DNA of 64,000 nucleotides from the NCBI GenBank assembly GCA_038501625.1, contig JAZAYU010000034.1, positions 5,182,467-5,246,466 on the forward strand. Reading direction: 5' to 3'. The position numbers were made by a program, and so were the translations under genes. The stretch's first letter is position 1. Every line of letters starts with the position of its first letter. This DNA is from Corbicula japonica (Eukaryota > Mollusca > Bivalvia > Venerida > Cyrenidae). This document shows positions 60,201-64,000 of this stretch, piece by piece. The notes under the pieces are model-generated. The model searched no databases and was not told the DNA's origin. It was given only the letters and a program-made list of their open reading frames with translations.

Positions 60201-62623
60201 AGAAGTTATAGCCCGAACAAGTAAATTTAAATTTTAGTAACTGTGACCTTGACCTTGGACTTACAGGCATGGGTAATGTACGCAACACACCGCCTTGTCA
60301 TGGTGAACATTTGTGCCAAGTTATTTTGAAAACCCTCCATTCAAAACAAAGTTATAGCCCAGACAAGGAAATTCTATTTTTAGTAACAGTGACCTTGACC
60401 TTGGACCTACAGGCATGGACATGGTACACAACTCACCACCTTGTCATGGTGAACATTTCTGCCAAGTTATTTTGAAATTACTATATTCCTAATGTAGTTA
60501 CAACCCTGACAAGAAAATTCTATTTAAGTAACAGTGACCTTGACCTTGGACCTAGGCATGGGCATGGTATGGGACACACCATCTTGTCATGACGAACATT
60601 TGTGTCAAGTTATTTTGAAATCAATCTATTCCTAACAAAGTTACAGCCCGGAAAAGAGAATTCTATTTTTAGTAACAGTGACCTTGACCTACAGGCATGG
60701 GCATGGTACATGATACACCGCCCTGTCATGGTAAACATTTGTGTCAAGTTATTTTGAAATCCCTCCATTTATAATGAAGTTACAGCCTGGACAAGAAAAT
60801 TCTATTTTTAGTAACAGTGACCTTGACCTTGGACCTTCAGGCTTGGGTATTGTGCGGACACACTGCCTTGTCATAGTGAACATTTGTGCACAGTTATTTC
60901 GAAATCCCTCCATTCATAACAAAGTAACAGCCCAGACAAGAATATTCTATTTTTAGTAACAGTGACCTTAACCTTGGACCTAAAGGCTTGGGCATGTATG
61001 TGACATACCTTCTTGATATGATGAACAATTATACCAAGTTATTTAAAAATCGAATAAGAATTAACAAAGTTACAGAGCGGACAAGATTTTGCAAGAAAAT
61101 TCTATTTTTAGTAACAGTGACCTTGACCTTGGACCTACAGTCACGACACACCGCCTTGTTATGGTGAACATTTGTGCCAAGTTTTTTGAAATCCCTCCAT
61201 TCCAAACAAAGTTAAGGGCAAAGTGTATATTTTTCTTAACACAAAATGTAAGTGAAAAAGGGGCATAATTTGAAAATATTGGAAGCATGGTTATGGGTCT
61301 TGTTGGTTATGATGTAGATTTTGATGGTGAAAATATATTTCAAGTTTCAAGGAAGTATCTCAAGTAGTTTTTAAGTTATGGGCAAAATGCACAAAATATA
61401 AGAAACAAGATATATTCCTATTAAAACTAATGTAAATGGAAGTATCAAAGGGCCATAACTTCTGAACAGAACATGTAAGAGCAAAACCCCACCTTTTTGC
61501 ACAACAACATATCAGGCCAAGCATTGTGGTAAAGTTTCATCAAAATCCCAGCAGAGGTGTAGGAGGAGTTGCGTTCACAAGATATATTCCTATTAAAACT
61601 AATGTAAATGGAATTATCAAAGGGCCATAACTTCTGAACGGAACATGTAAGAGCAAAACCCCACCTTTATGCACAACAACATATCAGGTCAAGCATTGTG
61701 GTCAAGTTTCATTAAATTCCCACCAGTAGTGTAGGAGGAGTTGCGTTCACGAGATATACTCCTATTAAAACTAATGTAAATGGAAGTATCAAAGGGCAAT
61801 AACTTCTGAACGGAACGTGTAAGAGCGAAACCCCACCTTCATGCACAACTACATATCAGGCCAAGCATTGTGGTCAAGTTTCATTAAATTCCGACCAGTA
61901 GTGTAGGAGGAGTTGCGTTCACGAGAATATCGGACGGACGGACGGAAAGACGGACAGGAGCAACTCTTAATGCCCGTCGCCATTTCATGGCGGGGGCATA
62001 AAAATCCCGTCAAACAGTTAAAAGTTTGTTGCCCTGGCCTAAGAAGCAATGTTTAACAACTTTTCAGTAAAAAAAATCAACCGATATTTGGTTCAAGTAG
62101 TACACATCAATACTATGCAAGTAATAAAGCCCTGACAAAAAACAGAGCTGGCAAAAAGCATCGTTGGTCAAGTTGATTACTCAACTGGGACCCTGTGAGG
62201 CACTTTTAGACGGAAATTGGAAAATGACAAGCATGGTTGAAGAACCCAGAAAATACTGTTTTATCAAAACCCATGACATTTCATGCCTACAGATTGGCCC
62301 AGAGGGCACATTTTCCCACATATTGTTTAAATAACAACATTAGATGGGATGGAAGCAAAGGTTAAACAGGCATGCTTCCCTGTACATTATTAAAACAAGG
62401 CCATAAATGGTACAAATTTGTCACTTTTAAGCAATTCATCTGACTTGTAGTGAGACAGAAAATGATTGGTTTACTTTTATATTTTTTATCAAAACTCATC
62501 ATGTATAACCAAATAAAACTTACGGTTCAGTCCAACATCATGGAAGGTAAAGATGGCAGTTTTAGATCTGTCCCCTTGAATAGCAACATGGATGTTCCCA
62601 TATGAAGTCTCCACATCATCAGC
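45188..62623 (-). CDS. NDRG-family (N-myc downstream regulated) protein, 12 exons, 5' end outside window
   Basis: Twelve exons (listed separately) join in frame to give 334 codons plus stop. The product aligns along its length with NDRG1-4: ADDVETSYGNIHV; HDVGLNHITCFQGFFNY; YPTMDELAE; IGFGVGSGANILARFA; LVLVNATSTRPGWIEW; EEYLLWHWFG; MLVGDDSPHMDDVV; ISDCGGMPLEEQPGK; FRLFLQGMGY; then a Ser/Thr-rich tail like the phosphorylated tail of vertebrate NDRGs. NDRGs have an alpha/beta-hydrolase fold without hydrolase catalysis; here too the nucleophile elbow reads GFGVG with Gly for Ser. They are cytoplasmic or peripheral-membrane proteins linked to stress response, vesicle traffic and differentiation. 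The first ~30-40 residues and the promoter lie beyond 64 kb. Introns are loaded with MITEs and satellite. The paralogue cannot be assigned. Confidence 0.95.
45686..45893. mobile_element. MITE P copy
   Basis: Ends AACCCTTTACACCATGGG and ATGGAGTAAATGGTTAAA; the interior has AACAGTGTAGATCTAGATTA. Diverged. Confidence 0.75.
46979..47106. mobile_element. Foldback MITE F, full copy
   Basis: AAGGTTATAAAACTGAG left arm; centre GGCAACCAGTCGCC; the right arm is truncated at GCTCAGTTAT. Confidence 0.85.
48147..48234 (-). CDS. NDRG exon (ISDCGGMPLEEQPGK...GMGY)
   Basis: Acceptor TCTCTTGCAG, donor ATATG|GTAAGC, phase 0 to 1. It holds the most conserved NDRG C-terminal block, ending FRLFLQGMGY. Confidence 0.95.
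48791..48890 (-). CDS. NDRG exon (CRTLMLVGDDSPHMDDVV)
   Basis: Acceptor TTTATTTAAAG, donor ATGAAG|GTAGGT, phase 2 to 0. Matches the NDRG beta-strand/loop VVGDNSPAV region. The following MNGRMDPEETDFMK is typical. Confidence 0.95.
49609..49674 (-). CDS. NDRG exon (RRTDLEMIRELDAIKKG)
   Basis: Acceptor TTAATTGTAG, donor ATCAA|GTAAGT, phase 2 to 2. Corresponds to the RRDLEIERP cap region. Confidence 0.93.
49986..50086 (-). CDS. NDRG exon (KTRWDNHDLVTVYKDYVK)
   Basis: Acceptor TGTATTACAG, donor CTCAG|GTACGG, phase 0 to 2. Ends in NPQNLSLFIESYL, the counterpart of INQDNLQLFLNSY. Confidence 0.93.
50723..50800 (-). CDS. NDRG exon (LNSWYLWSGQMTNFTEEYLL)
   Basis: Acceptor TTATTTTCAG, donor GGAAGT|GTATGT, phase 0 to 0. 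Ends WHWFGS, matching the HHFGQ block. A MITE P copy starts about 50 bp upstream of the acceptor. Confidence 0.93.
50850..51092. mobile_element. MITE P copy, full length
   Basis: Ends AACCCTTTATTCAATGG and CAGAGTAAATGAATAATTAA. Inner motifs CAATCCAGATCAGCAGGAAC and GTTAGGATATTTCTGACC (as the inverse). Confidence 0.75.
51562..51648 (-). CDS. NDRG exon (MKHQSRVDSLVLVNATSTR)
   Basis: Acceptor CTTTCAG, donor CAAAAA|GTAAGC, phase 0 to 0. Contains LVLVNATSTRPGWIEWGYQK, the equivalent of LVLINVDPCAKGWIDW. Confidence 0.95.
52063..52308. mobile_element. MITE P copy, full length and well preserved
   Basis: TTAACACTTTCCTCCAT on the left and AGAGAAAAGGGTTAA on the right are inverse. GCGACCAGTGTAGATCCAGA pairs with GCTGATCTGGATCTAAACTG. 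Inverted CCCTTT ends with TTAA outside them suggest a piggyBac-type MITE. Confidence 0.85.
52323..52416. mobile_element. MITE P right half
   Basis: GAAGTGAACAGTGTAGATCA to GGATCTACACTGTTCAACCA and AGTAAAAGTTTAAA, immediately after the full copy. Confidence 0.7.
52556..52616 (-). CDS. NDRG exon with the inactive nucleophile elbow (GFGVGSGAN)
   Basis: Acceptor TTTATTTCAG, donor TTTGCT|GTAAGT, phase 2 to 0. VKRFIGFGVGSGANILARFA lacks the GxSxG serine of active alpha/beta hydrolases, as in all NDRGs. Confidence 0.95.
52792..53014. mobile_element. MITE P copy
   Basis: TTTACTCCATATAACCCATG left end; AACAGGCGGGTTAATT right end; CAGTGTAGATCCAGATAAGC inside. Confidence 0.8.
53489..53551 (-). CDS. 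NDRG exon (FVYPTMDELAEAVLTVADHF)
   Basis: Acceptor TTTGTTATTCCAG, donor CTTCAG|GTGAAT, phase 2 to 2. The YPTMDELAE block is diagnostic. Confidence 0.95.
53936..53999. mobile_element. Foldback MITE F, right arm only
   Basis: TCAGATGCTCAAGATCTGAG to CTCAGTGTTATGATCTCGG. Confidence 0.7.
54058..54153. mobile_element. MITE P, internally deleted
   Basis: TTAACCTTTTACTCTATATA is joined to CAGCTGATCTGGATCTACAC and ends ATGGAGTAAATGGTTAAA. Confidence 0.8.
54783..54970. mobile_element. MITE P copy running into the satellite
   Basis: TTTTTAGTCAAAAATAACCT and GCATAGATCCTGATCAGACA, then ATATCTGGATCTACCCTG. Its right terminus CCTATGGAGTAAAGGGGTAA is the first satellite unit. Confidence 0.8.
54945..55588. 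repeat. 23-bp satellite, ~28 units
   Basis: Tandem copies of ATCCTATGGAGTAAAGGGG with TAAT linkers, period 23 bp. A few units are 22 bp (one G lost) or have TCAT for TAAT. The unit is identical to the terminus of MITE P. Confidence 0.97.
56176..56280. mobile_element. MITE P left half
   Basis: TTAACCCTTTCCACCATGGG followed by GGCCCAGATCAGCCTGCCC. The right half is lost. Confidence 0.65.
56782..57020 (-). mobile_element. Short Helitron-like element without tandem core
   Basis: The ends match the 59931-62004 element: CTAGAATGTGTCCTCGTACA on the left and GCAACTCTATATGCCTCCC on the right, with GGACGTACAGATGTATGGAC before the right end. On the minus strand the hairpin precedes CTAG|TTTTT, like a Helitron 3' end. 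Confidence 0.55.
57213..57251 (-). CDS. NDRG 39-nt cassette exon (candidate alternative)
   Basis: Bounded by acceptor GTATTATACAG and donor AAGAG|GTAGGT, phase 2 to 2. It adds 13 residues around SDALGNPEQLGK between NLNP and YPTMDELAE. Vertebrate NDRGs have no residues here, and skipping the exon restores equal length. It is therefore probably alternatively spliced; a chance pair of splice sites is the alternative. Confidence 0.6.
57545..57755. mobile_element. MITE P copy, diverged
   Basis: GTGGACATTGCAGATCCATA, TAAGATCCTGATCAGTTGCA and CATGAAGTAGTGTAAA. Confidence 0.65.
58306..58329. repeat. Poly-C tract
   Basis: A run of about 21 C. It causes the poly-Pro in the frame at 58275-58475, which is not a gene. 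Confidence 0.95.
59335..59455 (-). CDS. NDRG exon (ITCFQGFFNYPDLQPIMKHF)
   Basis: Acceptor TGCTGTTTTCAG, donor CCTGA|GTAAGT, phase 1 to 2. Carries the HITCFQGFFNY block and CVYHLNAPGMEEGAMNLNP. A foldback MITE starts only 33 bp upstream of the acceptor. Confidence 0.95.
59488..59622. mobile_element. Foldback MITE F, diverged copy next to a splice acceptor
   Basis: CCAAGATCGTAAAACTAAGA and its inverse TTAGTTCACGATCTTGG. It is 33 bp upstream of the NDRG exon at 59455. Confidence 0.85.
59650..59886. mobile_element. MITE P copy, full length
   Basis: CCTTTCCTCCATATATACAC left end, AACAGTGTAGATCCAGATCA inside, CAAGTAAAAGGATAAC right end. Confidence 0.8.
60244..61240 (+). repeat. 7-copy ~145-bp tandem array with TGACCTTGACCTTGGACCT
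   Basis: Units begin near 60244, 60390, 60535, 60679, 60818, 60962 and 61118. Each contains GTAACAGTGACCTTGACCTT, a segment with ACACACCGCCTTGTCATGG and GTGCCAAGTTATTTTGAAA, and CATTC-rich linker. Confidence 0.9.
61230..61395 (+). repeat. Single ~160-bp module shared with the right-edge array
   Basis: GGGGCATAATTTGAAAATAT through GTTATGGGCAAAATGCAC is nearly identical to 63860-64000. Confidence 0.85.
61408..61930 (+). repeat. 3-copy ~172-bp tandem array
   Basis: Units start at GATATATTCCTATTAAAAC (about 61408, 61580, 61753) and end at GTAGGAGGAGTTGCGTTCAC. Confidence 0.92.
62524..62623 (-). CDS. NDRG exon (ADDVETSYGNIHVAIQGD), first within window
   Basis: Acceptor GTACATTTTAG, donor TGAACC|GTAAGT, phase 0 to 1. 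Encodes ADDVETSYGNIHVAIQGD through TFHDVGLN, near the NDRG N-terminus. Upstream exon(s) are outside the window. Confidence 0.95.
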
Positions 62624-62909
62624 CTAAAATGTACAACAAAAAATATATTTGTTCTTGGGTGACGTCACTGTGACTTTTATTCTCAAGAGGTATTAAACAC
62701 TGTAAGCAGTGTAGAGCATGTGGCTGACTGACCTCATTACCCGAATCACTTGGTAATTTGCTATTTTAGTTAGTTAAGTTGGGCATGGTTGGTTAAAAGG
62801 GGTTCTATTTGATCTGGGATTTGACCCTTTGAATCTCGGACACTCCCCCCTCTTTAAATTGATACTTTATTTAGATTTTTTTCGATCTGAGTTTAGGATG
62901 ACAAGCCAA

Positions 62910-64000
62910 AACAAGAGCTGTCCGAGGAGACACCCGCTCGACTATTCGAATCATTTGAAGCAAATGCAATTTGAAGATTAAAACAATTACAACTATGGCC
63001 AAACATTCATGTGCAATCAGGAAAAGTATTAACAAGTGAATGGGAGAAAGTAATTTTAAATAACAGAAATAATTCCAAAATGTTCCATAAATATTGAACT
63101 AAGAAGGGGAATAACTATGAAATATTTTTGGAAGAGTTAAAAAAACTTGTTAGTAATTTATGATTGGAGAAATTATTTTAAGTTCAATATCAATTACTTC
63201 AGTAATGTTACAGAAAAAGAACTGAAATGAAAAAAAAGCATTACTTTCAAAAGCATACAGTAGGTCAAGTGAAAGTGATCTAGATTATGATGGTGAAAAT
63301 GTTTTTCAAGCTTGAAGTTGATATCTGTATTAGTTTCAAAGTTATGGGCCAAGTGCATAAAAACTTGAAAACAAATTCTATTTTAAAAAGGACATAAATT
63401 TTATAAAATTGTAGTAGAGTTTTGGGTCTTGGTGGTTATGGTAAAGATTATCATAGTGACTATACATGTATAATCTAAGTCTGAAGTTAATATCTCATGT
63501 TGTTTCAAAGTTATGGATCAAGCGCATTTTCGGCTAATGCAAAACTAAAATCAAAAGGGGCATAACTTACAGAAATATTTCCCGGTAGAGTTATGGGTCT
63601 TGTTGATAATGATTGAGAAACTGATGTCATACATATATTTCAAGTTTCAAAGTAATATCTCTAGTTGTTATAAAGTAATGAGAGAATTGCATAAGTGAAA
63701 AGGGGCATAACTTGAGAAATATTGGTAGCAGAGTTATGGGTCTTTTTGATAGTGACATAGATTTTGATGGTGAATATAAATTCTAAGTTTCAAGGTGATA
63801 TCTCAAGTAGTTTCAAAGTTATAGGCCAAGTGCATGATTTTGCTTAACACAAAATTTAAGTGAAAAAGGGGCATAATTTGAATAATATTGGAAGCAGGTT
63901 TATGGGTCTTGTTGGTTATGATGTAGATTTTGATGGTGTATATATATTTCAAGTTTCAAGGCAATATCTCAAGTAGTTTTAAAGTTATGGGCAAAATGCA
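62910..64000 (+). repeat. Helitron-like/bivalve repeat with ~160-bp array, running off the window
   Basis: Begins at AACAAGAGCTGTCCGAGGAG. From 63240 onward, units built on GAGTTATGGGTCTTGTTGG and CAAGTTTCAAGGTGATATCT recur about every 160 bp. Continues past the right edge. Confidence 0.75.

Larger units (their letters stand above)
59931..62004 (-). mobile_element. Helitron-like non-autonomous element with tandem-repeat cores
   Basis: The left edge (+ strand) is CTAGAAATGTGTCCATAGGA with hairpin GTGTCCATAGGACAC. On the minus strand this is a hairpin four bases before CTAG, then T-rich flank, like a Helitron 3' end. The other end has CGCCATTTCATGGCGGGGGC and a (GACG)n tract. The interior is a 7-copy ~145-bp array, one ~160-bp module shared with 62910-64000, and a 3-copy ~172-bp array. 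It resembles the bivalve short Helitron-like elements with satellite cores. No Rep/helicase. Confidence 0.6.

Overview
This is an AT-rich, intron-rich, repeat-dense animal nuclear window. The host exons look lophotrochozoan, and the repeats (foldback MITEs with identical copies many kilobases apart, short Helitron-like elements carrying tandem-repeat cores, arrays of TGACCTTGACCTTGG units) are of the kind common in marine bivalves. A bivalve mollusc is my best inference. No bacterial-type operons, rRNA, intact tRNA genes or CRISPR arrays were seen.

The clearest host gene is an NDRG-family (N-myc downstream regulated) gene on the minus strand from about 62.6 kb down to 45.2 kb. Twelve coding exons with matching phases and canonical splice sites give 334 codons; the 5' exon(s) lie beyond the right edge. 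A 39-nt phase-neutral exon (57213-57251) looks like an alternative cassette. Two further minus-strand host fragments lie to the left: a pair of symmetric phase 1-1 PAN/apple-domain exons (18336-18578 and 17357-17623, the second with an in-frame TAA), and one class A GPCR exon with TM1-TM2 (11616-11844), which has a decayed copy at 255-460.

Mobile DNA dominates the rest. At 2.6-4.7 kb is a 2.1-kb element with about 470-bp inverted repeats, termini CAC(A/G)GTATGGGACC and a 5-bp AAGAG duplication. At 22.7-26.4 kb is a 5'-truncated Ty3/gypsy element: the end of RNase H, an integrase with HHCC and DD35E, and a separate downstream zinc-finger/coiled-coil ORF that has a splice acceptor just before its ATG. 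At 27.2-30.2 kb is a tandem array of exon-like units followed by a minisatellite. At 31.5-35.9 kb is a nested cluster: a non-LTR retrotransposon split by a hAT-type element (CAGGG ends, 8-bp TSD) and by a 1.86-kb palindrome-rich insertion, next to a Penelope-like fragment. At 38.1-39.8 kb, about 350-bp direct repeats flank a 0.7-kb near-perfect inverted repeat.

The NDRG introns hold many copies of two palindromic MITE families. One is about 135 bp and flanked by AAGGTTATAAAACTGAG arms. The other is about 220-250 bp with TTAACCC..GGGTTAA ends and looks piggyBac-like; its terminus appears to have been amplified into a 23-bp satellite at 54.95-55.59 kb. Helitron-like elements with tandem cores lie at 56.8, 59.9-62.0 and 62.9-64.0 kb. 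All family calls are from pattern recognition by eye; no database search was run.
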